Positions 36,671-50,300 of a stretch of DNA of 64,000 nt are shown in pieces. The DNA comes from Phoenix dactylifera. Lineage: Eukaryota; Streptophyta; Magnoliopsida; Arecales; Arecaceae. The stretch lies in assembly GCF_009389715.1 (NCBI RefSeq), contig NC_052393.1:5394001-5458000 (forward strand), given 5' to 3'. Position 1 is the first letter of the stretch, and every line of letters begins with the position of its first letter. Position numbers and translations under genes: made by a program. The notes under the pieces were generated by a model that saw nothing but the letters and a program-made list of their open reading frames with translations, was not told the origin of the DNA and did no database searches.

Positions 36671-39600
36671 AATGGCCGCGAGTGGGATTGGAAGGAGAGA
36701 GAAAATGGAAGGGAAACAGAGGCTGGAGAACGAAAAGGGCAGATTTTTTTGGTTGGTTTCCAAAAGGGGAGGGAAGGAGGGCGAAGGAGGAGGCGCGCGC
36801 AGCGTTGGGTGTTAAAAGGGAAGAGATATCTAGTGACGCTACACGTGGCGGGCCAGGGGTTGCTGACTTGGACCGGAGCCGGCTGGGAGATCCCTCGGTT
36901 TCGCCGCGGATTCGTTGAACGCGATCGCCGCGGTACCCAGAGACTGCCCCTGGATTTGCGTGCATTCAAGGAAGCGACCTTGTACCGGATTTGGCTGGCG
37001 CTCGCGCGACTGAACACGGCTAAGTAATTGTCTTTCTTTTTTCGACGTAAAAACACGGCCAAGTATTTTGCGGAACGCTGTTTTGGGTTAGCCAAAAAGT
37101 GCAGGAGTAATGACAACCAAGATATGCAATTATATTCTCCGGTGATCTCCCAGTTTCGATGGATTTGGTAAAAAATTTAAGCGACATGCATAGAATACAA
37201 TTTCTATATATATAAAAAAATAAGATAATTGGATGGAACCAAGCAAGTTAAAGATTATACTCAGTTTTTGAGAATCAAGTTGAGATCATTTTTAGTTCAT
37301 GTTGGAATTAGAAATGCCAAATTTCACAATTCAAATTGTTTATATATATATATGTGTGTATGTATGTATATGTAATAGTGTATGATAAGATGGAGTAGTT
37401 ATAGAATACATGGACAGATAGGTTGGTAAAACTGGTTTTTCTACTTCCTAAATTATTAGAAATTGATTAGGTTTTATTTTCTATCTTAAGTTCTTGAAGT
37501 TCAATTTAACTTTTGGCCTAGTTTAAGTCCAAAGTTGCAACTCAACCTATATTTTTTTTTGGTACAATCTCAACCTATATTTAATATGGTTAATCCCTAC
37601 TATAAACAAGGATGGATTCATATTTAATGTTAAGATGACAAATAATTTAATTTGATTGTACTATATAGCAATATTAATGTCATGATCAATAATTGTTAAG
37701 ATTTGATATGAATGAAAAGTCCTGCCAAAATAGAGCCATACACTATTTAATTTGGCACTTTCATACATCTTTAATACTTAAACTATTGGCTCTAAACCAA
37801 AGACATCTTAGGAACTTTAAGACCACCTTATTATTTTTTTATTATTGTTGGAGAACTTCCCATGCTCAAAGAATTATATGCTTTAACCAATTAACTTTAA
37901 AAGTTACAATGATTAGGAACAAGTAGTTGTCATGAAAAATAGTCAAATATATTCTAATGAATAAATAACGGTCAGTGTTACGAATTATACCATAATGTGG
38001 AATATAACGGCCAACAACTATGGTGTCGAAGGACTCGTGGCAACATGGTTATATTGAGGGAACATCAAGGCTCGTAATTTGGGAACACTAAGACGACCCT
38101 GATGTCGCGTTTGGTCGGATCCCACCGCGTGGCGCATCGCGGAATGCGATCGTGCTCGCGACCTCGGCCGCACCAGCCGTCGCTGGCATCACGTATTAGG
38201 ACGGACAGGTGGCGGTGGTCCCCACCTCACTAACTTCCCATGTCGTATTGTCGTGGGACCCACGTCTCGCTATTTTTTATAATTAATTTTAATCGCTACG
38301 CGCGCACGTGGCCGGCGAACGCAGATGGCAATGCGGCAGAGCCCGCGTTTGTAGGGTTGTATCCTAATTCCTACCCGCCCAAAAAAGGATACGCCCTTCC
38401 TTCGCGACCATTGACTCCATATATCTCAAGGAAATCCGAACACGTCATTCACCCGCCTGCACGGAGCTCAAAGCGAAGTGGGGATGATACTACGCGCGAA
38501 GGCCACGGTAGAGTCCAATGCGACGTGCGTGATCATCACGTCGAGGACCTCAGGTAACTAATGACCCAAATGTCTTAACCAACGGCAAACGTTTCAGTGT
38601 TTTTTTTTCTTTCTTTTCTTAGACAAAAAGAAAAACTCTTGAAAAATATGCTTCCGGGTTGTACCTTTTTCATGGAGGAACCATTGATTTTCACCCTACA
38701 TATAGCTTTTAAAGTATTTCAAACTTCTTCATTTATCAACCTACACAGATCTTGAAGCAACATTTGCAAATTCATGTGAAGAAAGATAAATCATTTTTTC
38801 ATACAAAAGATACAGTCTTTATAATAAAAAATGAGTTACTTTCCAAACAGGTAATTAAGTTACCTCCAGTTTGAAGAGATCAAACTTCTACTTAGCTAGT
38901 CGATAACTTTATTAACTTCAATCTGCCGCTGCTAGTTGGTATAAGTGAGAATTAGTTACGTTTAAGAATTATAAAATAATTCCATTATCAGCTGCATGTA
39001 CTAATCTTTTTTTTTTTCGAAAATGAAACTATATGACTATAAATTGAACTTATGATCTTTGCTTTAGTGTATTTGTCTTAAGCCGACGCGATTAAGAGTG
39101 GCTAGCATTGGCGTCGGGTTTGGAATTTGAGAAGACAATGGCACGAGTCATCTTGCCAATCTCCATAATTTTGTTAAAAAATAAAATCTCAAATATAAAA
39201 TAATTATATTTGTTTTAGCATACATCCAAGCGTCAGAAGTAAGAGCACAAAGTTTCATTTCATCAACAATGAGAAGTTCCACAATTCTCGAGCATCGATG
39301 ATCAAAACTTCGTGGAACTTGATTTCATCGACAATCAAACGCACAAATTATCGTAGAGATAAAATTCAGAAGGGTAGAAAAGCCTTTTTCCTTTCTTTGG
39401 GTAGGAAGAGCCAACCATCTCGACACGGCTACTCTCTCCGTAGGCTGCTTGAAATGACGCAAGCCTTTTTTGAAGGGAAGGATGGTATGAAAAAGCCCCC
39501 GCGCCTCAGGGTTTGTTTTTTGTTGTCATTTGATAGGAGCCCTACCCGAAGGTTGGTATAGGAGGAGGAGAAGGGAACGTTCCAAACTTTGCTTGGCTCG

Positions 39601-41309
39601 TTCAAAAAGAGTTGCTGCATTTGGTAGCTGTTCAAACTAAAGTACGTAGCTGTTGCCCATCTCGCCAACCCATTCCCCACCAAACATGGCAGGAAAGTTC
39701 CACACGACCGCGTGGCGTCAAGAAGAAACTTGGAGGGCATTCCTTCTCCCTTCTTCTCACAGCTGAATTGGTAAAGCACTCGGAGTCCTTCCTTAAATAA
39801 TATGTAGCCAGAGTTTTAGGTGATTAATTTATGACATTAGATATGTGTTGGAAAAACTTAGAACCTTCAGTAACCCTACTGGCATTCATGAGTAAGGATT
39901 ATTTATCACAATTGCAGCACAAGTTGACATGTCAAAGATATTCATTCAAATATTTATAGAGAGTTTCACGTCAAAAGAAACGAAAAGCTACCTGCAAGGA
40001 GTAGGGATACCGAATCACAATTTTATTCTTAGGACATACGCAGTAACCCTTCAGAGTTTCCCAGGTGATGGATTTATGTCACGTCATCGATCCAGAGAAA
40101 GACAGCTTAACATAAGTCTGGAGGAAAATGCCTGACCAAGTCTACCATGCACACCTTTTCATCGAAAATGAGAAGTCCACCATACCTACCTCAAATAAAC
40201 TTGTTATATAGTTGTTCCCAGGATGTATTGATGCTAATCCTTATTGTATATGCTGGGGAAGGTCATTCGGTGTCCATTTGATGAAATGAAGACCGACCCC
40301 TGACCTTAGGTAAAAATTGTGCTGTAATGTTTAGTTTATCACCTTTCCGCTGTATACACACACACACATTTATATATTGTACTACTCATAGTTAAGGGTA
40401 TATTTGTATTTTTTGTGTATAGTTCATGTATAAAAAAAAATGAAGATCTAAGCATATTTATCATTTTTTTTTTATCAGCATGATATGAAATGGGCTCAAA
40501 TGTCGTAATGATATTGATGATGTAAGACACAATAGCATTTCTTCTATGTTCTGAGATATGTGCCAAAATAAAGCCAAACCCAGCTGATACCCATGGCGGG
40601 CGGGTCTCGTACCCTCTAGGCGAAAGACATGAAGTAATTTGATATCTTCAAACTCATGCAACTTAAGCAGAGGCCGTCCACAAGATCGATGGAACGATTA
40701 CTCTCAAAATCATCTTAGCCGTATGGGCCTTGACATGACTAGAGAAAGAAACCTGTCTGCTAGACCAAGTGATGTGCATCTCGTGCATCAGGGGATGAGA
40801 TGTAAGACCAACGCTGCAATTAATGGAAGATCACACAGGTAGGACCAAACACAATCTCTGATGCGTTACGTGCGAAAGCCGATCACCAACCAAATTAATA
40901 TCACGAGTCTTAGAGCAGAATGTCTGCTATCGTCTGTCGCCGTTTTTCTTTCTTTTCCTGAGGATATGCTATTGTTTATCACCTTAAGCAATCTCAATTG
41001 ATGATATGTTCCTCTTAAGGTCTGTGGACGTACATGTATTGCATGCATACTAACAAAAATATGAGGTTGCTACAAGAGTTCAAATGTCTTTGCACAAATG
41101 TGCAGAAGCTCATGTTCTGGTCCAGTATTTCATAAATACATTACAGAAACTTAAAAAGAGGAGGAACGAACAAGCCCCTCATCACTATAAAAATTTCCCC
41201 TTCAGATAGAATAATTCCTTCTCAAAAGCATGACAAACAAAAAGCTATAACCAGATCCAGCCAACAAGCACCACCAATCCACCAGGCTTTTATATTAATG
41301 AGATAACCC
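36671..41309. other. Intergenic sequence between CSLD and TOL1
   Basis: About 36671-37030 is GC-rich with overlapping frames on both strands that look compositional. From 37.03 to 41.1 kb it is mostly AT-rich with short (TA) and (TG) runs near 37340-37370. About 38095-38575 is a GC island with a G-box (CACGTG) but no gene I recognise. The last 200 bp should be TOL1 3'UTR. No RNA gene or complete transposon was found. Confidence 0.4.
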
Positions 41310-44300
41310 TCAAAGGGTGATCAGATCATCCTTCTGTTGATCCTGCTTCTTTTTTGGATCTTGATTACCCGATGTGCTCCCTCCCTTACCAAAGATCATC
41401 TCGTCAAGGTCATGCAGGATGTCATCTTCTCCACCTGATCTTGCCCGAGAACTTGCTGGTTTTCTGATGAGGGCATCTTCTTTCCTGACACGAGGAGACT
41501 CTTCAGGTTCCACCGCAACGGGTATCATTGCTGGTTCTGGTTCGGACTGCATGACAGGAGGCTTCCTTGACTCTTCATACTTGGAGACGACCTTTTGGAG
41601 CTCATCATTCACATTCAAAGCTTCACATAGTAGTGCCTCATTCTCGCCAGCGGTCTCTATAATTCTCTGGATGGTATACTGACATTGTTGGCACTGTTGC
41701 AACAGTGTTGTCGTCAAGTCATCCTGCAAGCAGAAAGGAATTGAGCAAATTGCGACATAAGAAATTTTTGCGGCACATGCCTAAAACAGTTCTCAGTATT
41801 TCTATAATTTGCAGTTTAGTAAGAAGATTAAGTAATAAGCACAAGAAACATTTAAAAAAAAGTAACAGAATGTATATAATATATAGGGCAAACTTTTGAG
41901 GACAGGACACTTTACTGCTCATCAAATATGCAGGAAAACATAATATGGATTGTGCCGATTGTCAATGTGGCAGAAACAAATGATGTGAATAGAAATAGTT
42001 CCAACAGAATTCTCACTTCATAAGTATCTAACTGAATTGAAAGTGGAAGCAGAATTTGATTTCTTCAACAGAACTAAATTTGGAGTGAGAAAAAAACATT
42101 CAGAGAATTTCTGAAAATGACTTATGAGCAAGATGAAGTAAAACTTTTGTGGCAGGTGATTGGTTTGGACCAGAAAAGTTCTTTTAATAATTCATCTAAG
42201 GGGAAATTTTATTTTGTACTCTGAAGAATGAGCAGAAATGCCCCTGTACATTAGCTCTACAGCTTCGTTGATAGAGTTCAATCTCCTACAAAGAAACCTG
42301 GGAAATGGCAGAGGCGTCTTTAGGAGCAAGGATAATAGGACACTCATAGTCCAGATTTTCAAGATTTAATCCAATTATAGAAGAGCTTGCATCATGAACA
42401 GAAATCACCACTGCTTCAACACAATGATGTAGGACAGATTGTACCATGGCCACCAATGTTCTTACTCTTTTCAATTCGGTCCAAAACATTTAGGATTGGA
42501 AATGGGCCTGAGTCCGAGCCCGAACACTAGCCCGAACAAGGCAAATTTAGGCCCGAATCAATTTGCTTTTGTATATTGTTATTTAGAGAAAATAATAAGG
42601 AAGGACAAACAAAAATTGGTTTAGCAGAGAATAATGTATCATGTAGCATTTACTTGTATTATAGGAGAGCCTAATTTTTAACTAGCTTATTTTCTTGTGG
42701 AGCAATATTATGAAATATTAAACTTTAATTAGGTTCGGGCTGAACCTATTTTTGGCCCAAATGGATAATTCAGACCGGCCTAATCAGGTTCGGGTTGGCC
42801 TCTACACCCACCTTGATTACAATTCATATTACCGACGTACCTATGTTCGACTAAAGATCCACACCCCCAGCATATGTTGAAGGTCAGTGAGGTGTGTCTA
42901 AACATTGACAAATTAAACAATGTATCTTTTAGGTCTCTAGAACACCAAAGTTATTCTCAGAGTCAAATTTCCTTCAGACTACCCCCCTCCATCACAATTT
43001 AGATTTAGACCTACAAACTTTGTTTTAAATTGTGATATTGGACTAAAGCATCAAAATGAATCCCCTTCACTTAGTTGCAACACGTGCAAGCTAAGTTGGG
43101 TGCATCCAAACTGACATCTTTAAGGCCTCTAGGATATCAAAGTCATTCTTGTAATTAACTTTTTTTCATGCTATCCTCCTCTACCATAGTTGAGATTGAG
43201 ATGAAAACTGTATCTTATATTTGTGTAATAATTTAATCAAATAAAACCGTAACATTGGATAATAAATTGTTAGATATACTGAGATCGAACAAAGAGTATT
43301 TCTATCATCTTTTTGAATTTATAGAGATTAAATTTTTATGAAAGCATTCTGTATCTTAGCTTTGCAGACAATCCCAAGTAGAAAGAAAATATTAATTACC
43401 ATTCTGTTCGCTAAGGAATTATAATTAAAAAAACATGTAACATATAAAACTCTGATTTTGATACTAGTAATTTAACCAAAAGAAGGACAACAAAGTAGCC
43501 ATATATAAATCAATTTTGCGTTCCTGCTTCCTTCACATAAAACTGATTTCTTTTCACCAATTATCAAGTGATCTTTGGGTGCTTTTATCTTGAGTGACTT
43601 GTATTTCTCTAATGATATATCTCAAGGTACAATTTAAAATAAACACACTAGACAAAATTTTTATTCTTATATTTGATTGAATTGAAATAAATGAAAGCAA
43701 AATAATCGATTTTCTAATAAAACCCCAAAGAACAAAGCCATTCATACAAGTCCTAGACATATTGAGTTCAAATTCAATGACATTTGGATGAAACAGGAAT
43801 AGAGCTAGGTAAGGGAATGTCGTCGTAAGAATCATAGAGAATGATACAAAACAGGTGTAACTAAGAACCATTTTATTAATATAGTTAAAATTCTAGATCA
43901 TATCTAATAATTCAATGGAGGTTTTTCTTTTTTTGTAACTCTATTAATTCTTCTCCTTATCACTCCACCACCTCTTGAGCTTCTTACATATTTGTATCCT
44001 AGGGTGCTTATTGCTTTACCTTCGGAGTGCCCTTCCTGTTGTTTACAACTAGAGCCCCAAATCCAGCGATTACTTTGTACACATCCTCCTTATTCTCACC
44101 AGAAAACTCTCTCATAGGTAAAAGGGGAAGGCAAGAAAAAAAAAAGGCACTTTGAGGAGTCCATGTTGGTATTGACAGCCAACTGGTTCAGCATTCGTTT
44201 GGGGCCAATCTAGTCCACCCTGCTCCAGCATGATCCAGGCAGTTTAGCCCACTTGGCCAAACTCTATAGGCTATCGACAGCCCACCAATATAATCCATTA

Positions 44301-47300
44301 GACTGGTAAGGGGCCAGCATAGGCAAGTCTTGAGTTCATGATTTAAATATCCAAAAAAATTGTAAATATTAAGATAGTTGTTCTGTAGTTATTGGCAAGA
44401 AAATGATAATTAGCACAAGCTGGAAGGCTCTAACACAACATTGATACAAAAAACATTAATTCGTGTTTTATTATTACATATATGGAAAATCAGTGATTCC
44501 CCTTAGCTGGGAAGTTTTGAATCTCCATATATGACCTTCGATCATTGCATGACAAAGGGGTTTCTGGTTAGTAAATTAAAACCATGCACTAAAGGAATAA
44601 AAAAAAAAATCCTTAAATCTGCTCCCATTATTATGTTGATTGAGAAGAAATATCAGCCAGCAATAATTTTTTTCTTCTATCAAATTTATATAAAAAGAGC
44701 AAAAAAGAAAAGAAGTGAACACACTTAGGGTTCGATCATCAACAAGATTATTTTGTCTAACTATAGTACCATCTAGGGATTCAAGATCCCTAGTATTCAA
44801 TTGGGTATGTATTCAAGGATGCTTGGTCTATGAAAGATTCACGGCAATAAGGTTTTAAGTCTCAGTATTAGGTTTTAACTATAGTACCATCTAGGGATTC
44901 AAGATCCCTAGTATTCAATTGGGTATGCCCTAGCACTGACACAGTCCACTAGTGGAGTTCACAATACATGTATCATGTATTAGTAAAGAGCATATCAAGC
45001 CTTTATACCATGTCGAGTAAGTACGATATGCTCGTATTAACAAGCATGGTTTCAAATCCCGGTGGGAAGCGAAGCCCCACATGATGAAGGGACAGGTGTC
45101 GTCCCAAGTGTCGGGAGAGGATCGTCTCGCCATCATCCCAACACCCTGATCGGTGCATCAGGGGAGATCCCCCATTCTAAGTTTCTAGACAGGGCAAGGC
45201 AGCGATGTGTCCCGTTCCGCGGATGACCTCAACCATAGGATTTAAAACCTTGTTGGCAGGTACAGGATGGTACCTAAGATCCTACACAATACAATGATGA
45301 AATATGCTATGGGGCTCCATGTAGTCACACAAAGTTCATAGGTCCATGTGATACTGGCATTGCATGTCATGATTCAACCAACCCTTGTATATTGCACCAA
45401 TCCACACAAGTCCCACTGAAGCCCTCAATGCATCCATCAAGGGAACTTCCTATGTGAATGAACGAACACCCCCCTAGCATATCTATGATGATACAATTAT
45501 ACAAAGTCACCTTAACATTCCATTTGAATTGAGAGAGAATTTCCTCCTTCAACTCGCTCAACTCTTATTTCTCACATACGAAAAAGTAGAGAAAAAAATC
45601 TTGTTGAAATCTTGAAAGCTAAGTGTTTGCCTTATTTACTTTCTTCAAAACCAATATTCAAAACTGTGATATAGGCCTCTACTTATACTAGTGAGGTCTC
45701 CATCTCCTAATTTGGGTCCAACTCCCTCTTCTAGCTAAGAGGTGGAAATTCCCAAAAGTAGAAAATACAAAATTGCCAAAATTGGCCAAATGCTAAATCT
45801 CAACTCTTGCATCAACTTCATGTTCTATCGCACTACCTTATTCTTCATGAATTATGAGTTATGCCCTAGTGAAAATTTATTATAAGTAGCAAGTCGAGTT
45901 TCACAGGGCATCTCGAAGCCCTAAATGGCCACAAATTGGATCTTTCAAAACCCAATGGTCTTATTATTTGGTTGTGACATTGCAGATCCCAAAAAGTTAC
46001 CCAATTAAAGAAATGGGAAAAACACATCAAGAACAGACATTGTATATGGAAGTTAAGTCCTCAATAAGTTTTGCCTCACCCTAGATGTCGTGGATTTTGC
46101 TCCCAAACATTGTGCAGACATACCCAAAGTGGCCTAGTAGGTCCACAGTGGGTCTGATAATCCTCATGAATAAGAAAAGTAGCGAACAAGACTACAAAAG
46201 ATTCGAAATCCCCCATTTCTATAATCCATCAAAGACAAAAGAGAAGAGAAACGAAAGAAAAGGTTTCTCTCCAAGCCCACTACAAATGTGGAGAGTTATA
46301 GGAAACAAAGAAAGGACAAATATGTAATTTTCTTTTTCAATTTACTTTCATTTCCCTAAATCAAGTTTCCTCTCTTTTTGTTCTTGGAATTTGGTGAATC
46401 ACCTTACATTCTATTCTTTTCTCTTCTTCCATTTCTCTTTTTCTTTTCTCTCCTTGTTATGTATCCAAATAGCACGTAAGAGATTGAGAGCGTGAGAGAG
46501 AGAGAGAGAGAGAAATAGGAAGGGATGATGCTTGGAGGATTCGATGCAATATGCATGATTTGATTTCTTACTAAATAAGGATTAAAAGTAAATGGGGAAC
46601 TGTTTTTCCAATTTGCTTCTAATCATTAGCTCCGGAAGACAAAAACAAATAATATATGTTGGGCCTCATAATCTAAGCTCAGTGCAGATATGGTATAGTT
46701 AATCCCACTTAGGGTCTCCTTGCAAGAATCCCATGGAATCCGGCAAGATAGGTAAGGAAAGGGGTGCAGGTTGGGGAAACAAGGATCGAAACCCACTACC
46801 CAAGCCCTCTCCCTCCCTCCATCATGCCCCCTGCCCCCGCTAATCTTCTTGCCCTCTCGCTATCTTCTCCCAAACAGCCCCAGCCCCTTAATTTGTGGTA
46901 GGAAAAATTTTCAATGACTTTAATTAGTAAGGTACCAATATATTAAAAAAATTAATAAATAACATGTTTTGAGATTCACAATATGATACACTTATGGCAT
47001 AATATCCTACATAATAAGTGTGCAAAGCAGGGTCAGTGGAACTATCCCGAACAAGATGGTTCGGATTGTACCGAATCATCCCGGCGGCAGAGTAGGACGG
47101 TTCTGACAACAAAAACGAAACCGTCGCCGGAGGGGAAGAAGGAGAAGGGAGAGGAGGGAGCGGCAGAGGAGGGAAGAGAGGGAGGTAAAGGCCAGCCAGC
47201 GAGGCTGGCGAGCCGCGCGGAGGAGGGCTTCACGGCCAGGTCTCCTGTTTCGTTCGAAATAGGGGCCCAACCCCTTTTTTTATTCGCAACTTTTAAGTGA

Positions 47301-50300
47301 AGTCGGCAGACGATTTGCCAACTTCACTTAAAAGTCGCAAAACTAAAAAAGAGTCGGACGAAATAGGGGACCCGGCTGCGGAGCCCTCCTCCACCTCCTA
47401 TGTCCGGGTCATCGGCCTCCGCCGGCCTTCCGCCACCCTCCTCTCTCCCTTTCTCTCTCCCATTCGCTCTCTCCCCTGCCTCCTCTACTGTGTCAGTAGG
47501 GACTGACATGGAACGGTACGGAGCGTACCGTTCCGTGCCGCCGGGCAACCGGTCGAAGCCGAAACAGGAGACCCGGCCCCTTTTTTTATTCGCAACTTTT
47601 AAGTGAAGTCGGCAGGCGATTTGCCAACTTCACTTAAAAGTCGCAAAACTAAAAAAGAGTCGGATGAAACAGGGGATCCGGCCGCAGAGACCTCCTCCAC
47701 CTCCTTTATCCGGGTCATCGGCCTCCGCCGGCCTTCCGCCACCCTCCTCTCTCCCTCCCTCTCTCTCCCCCTTCTGTCTCTTTTCCTCTCTCCCATTCGC
47801 CCTCTCCCCCGCCTCCTCTACTGTGTCGGTAGGGGCCGACATGGAACGGTACAGGGCATACCGTTCCGTGCCGCTGGGCAACCAGTCTAGGCTTCGATTC
47901 CAGCACAACAAACCCTGGTGCAAAGAAAAGGGCTTCACCCAATCCTTCAAGATTACCCTTGGATTAACAAAAGGGTGATACAAAAGGCACAACTGATTTT
48001 TAAGGAAAGGAGAAATGTTGGTTTCCGTTTCTACCTCATTTGATATGTTAAGTGTGAGGCCAGGTCCAAATGGACTTGGCCTAGATCGGAGAAACCTAGC
48101 TATGCTAGGATTGTGTAGTGACCCCCGGTAGGAGTCAACCTTTTCCACAAACTTCCAATAGAAGTCCTAGTTCTTCAACAACTCCCGGTGGGAGTCGAAG
48201 ATCTAAGAGAGGTCTAGCAAACCCTAGCCCTCCACCTCTATAAATAGCAACCCCAGCTCCCTTTTGAAACCACACCGCCAAAATTGGCGATCATCAGCCC
48301 CCTTTTCTCTCTTTCTTCCCTTTGACAGTCGACGCCCACACCCATTGTTGCCACGATAATCCCTTGTCGGACATGAGAAAAGAGCTCCTCTTCTTGGATT
48401 CTCTTTTCCATGATTCCCTATTAAGGAACATCACCATCGGCCCACTTTTTGTTGAGAAATTGCCAGTATTTAAGCTGGGTAAGCCCTCTCCCTTGTTTCA
48501 GCCTTTTTCCTTTGTTTTTTCCTTTTCCGGCCGTCATCATGGCTGCTTCCCATTGATGAGCCCTTGATCGAGTGCCCAGCAAAACCATGGCCATCGGTAA
48601 ATGGCCAACGCCAAAACAAGATAAATCACTATTTTTCAGCCCTTTTTCCTTGCTGATTTTCCCGTGGCCAGCTGTTCCCCCACTTGATTGCTATCGGGTT
48701 GCTGGTTGTACCCTTCTGTTGCTGACTCTCTGACATTGAACACCACCACGACGATCAGACCACCTCCTCTGTTTTGTTGTTAAGGAAAAAAAGAAAGAAG
48801 AGAATGGATCTCATGCCTTATGATCATTTCTCTCTCTTTTGTCCTCTCTCTCCTCTTCATGATTCGTAGGCCCCAGTTGTGGGACCTGCTACAACATAGG
48901 TTGACTACAGTAAGGGATCCTAGCCCTTGGTCATCAAGCGGCATGTCGGACCCCACCCTAGCCTTTGTCGAGTACCTCTGGAATTTGGCCACCATTGATC
49001 CCTATTGAGTCACCCAAACCATAGCCGATCTTGGTTAGTTGAGTTCATCCTATTCAGACCAACCCGGGCAATCAAGAACCGCCGCCTGGCCGACTCTGTC
49101 CTTCTTCCACCCTAGTTTTGGTATGAAGCCACCACACACCCTGCAGTACCCCAAAACAGATCATTATACCCAATTTTAACTCGTTTTCAATTCTTTTGGT
49201 TTTTGAAGTTGTTGATTATACATTTTAATTGAATAGGTACAGATGATTCATATAGTTGAACTTTGATGGTTCAAAGCGGAAGAGGTAAGTAATCTTTACA
49301 ATCCTTACTAGTTTTCAAACTAGTAGTTATTTTATTATGAAATAAATGATTCTCTGTAATTAAGAATCGAGCATATGATATAATGAAACTTATGATTTAT
49401 CGCGAAATAATAGTTCCATAAATATCTTAATATTAATGGATGATTTTTGAAATATAAACTCCATATTTATGAAATTTGTATTTTTGTTATGAAAAGATTG
49501 ATCTCATGATTGCTTTACTATTAAAGACTTATTTATGAACTACAGACTATATAAAGACATATAGTATTTTTTTCATATATGATTTAAAAAAATATTTTGT
49601 AAAAAATATGACTTAAGAAAATTTGTTTTCAGAAATATGGTTAGAGACTCTTAGATAGCTATGGCAGCCTCAAGCTAGCATCCAATGATAACAGGACTCT
49701 ATCAACGGGTATAAAATTGGTAATGAATACGAATTATGATACTTTATCGATTACGATGATGGCCCTATCATAGATACAGAGTGACAATACTAAATGTTTG
49801 CGAGCAATATTTTGCATTATGAATTGGCTAAATCTCATAAATTTATGATTTTTTTATCATGTTATATACTTGGAACCATGTTTATGAAATATTAATGATT
49901 TGGGCATATTCATGATTGGCTTTATGACTTGCTTTATCATACTGTATTATGAAATGCTTTATTTTTATAATATTTATTATTTTCTTTAAATGATGCATTG
50001 TTTATAGTAAAAGTTATGCTTAATCCGGTAAGATAGTGTAAGTTTTATTTACTGAGATATGTAGTTCATATCCCTTTTATTTTTTTTTCCGATAAATAGG
50101 TTCGCTAGGAATAAAGAATGATCCAGGCTTGAAGTTTTCGCTAGCAAGCCTGGCGATTTGTAGCAAAATTTAGTTATTTAGACTATGAATTTGTAGTTGA
50201 TGACTTTATGAATTTTGAAGTTATGATTTTGGTATTTAAAACTGGATTTAGTCGCTTTGAACCAGCATTTATTCAATTATTTAATGGATAACGGGTTTGG

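Noticed and set aside
36525-37116. Overlapping frames on both strands upstream of CSLD
   Set aside because: GC-rich composition without family motifs; best read as promoter DNA.
47042-48148. Several frames of 60-170 codons on both strands
   Set aside because: They follow the tandem repeat and its CT tract, repeat the same peptides with the 306-bp period and have Ser/Pro or Arg/Glu runs typical of low-complexity DNA.
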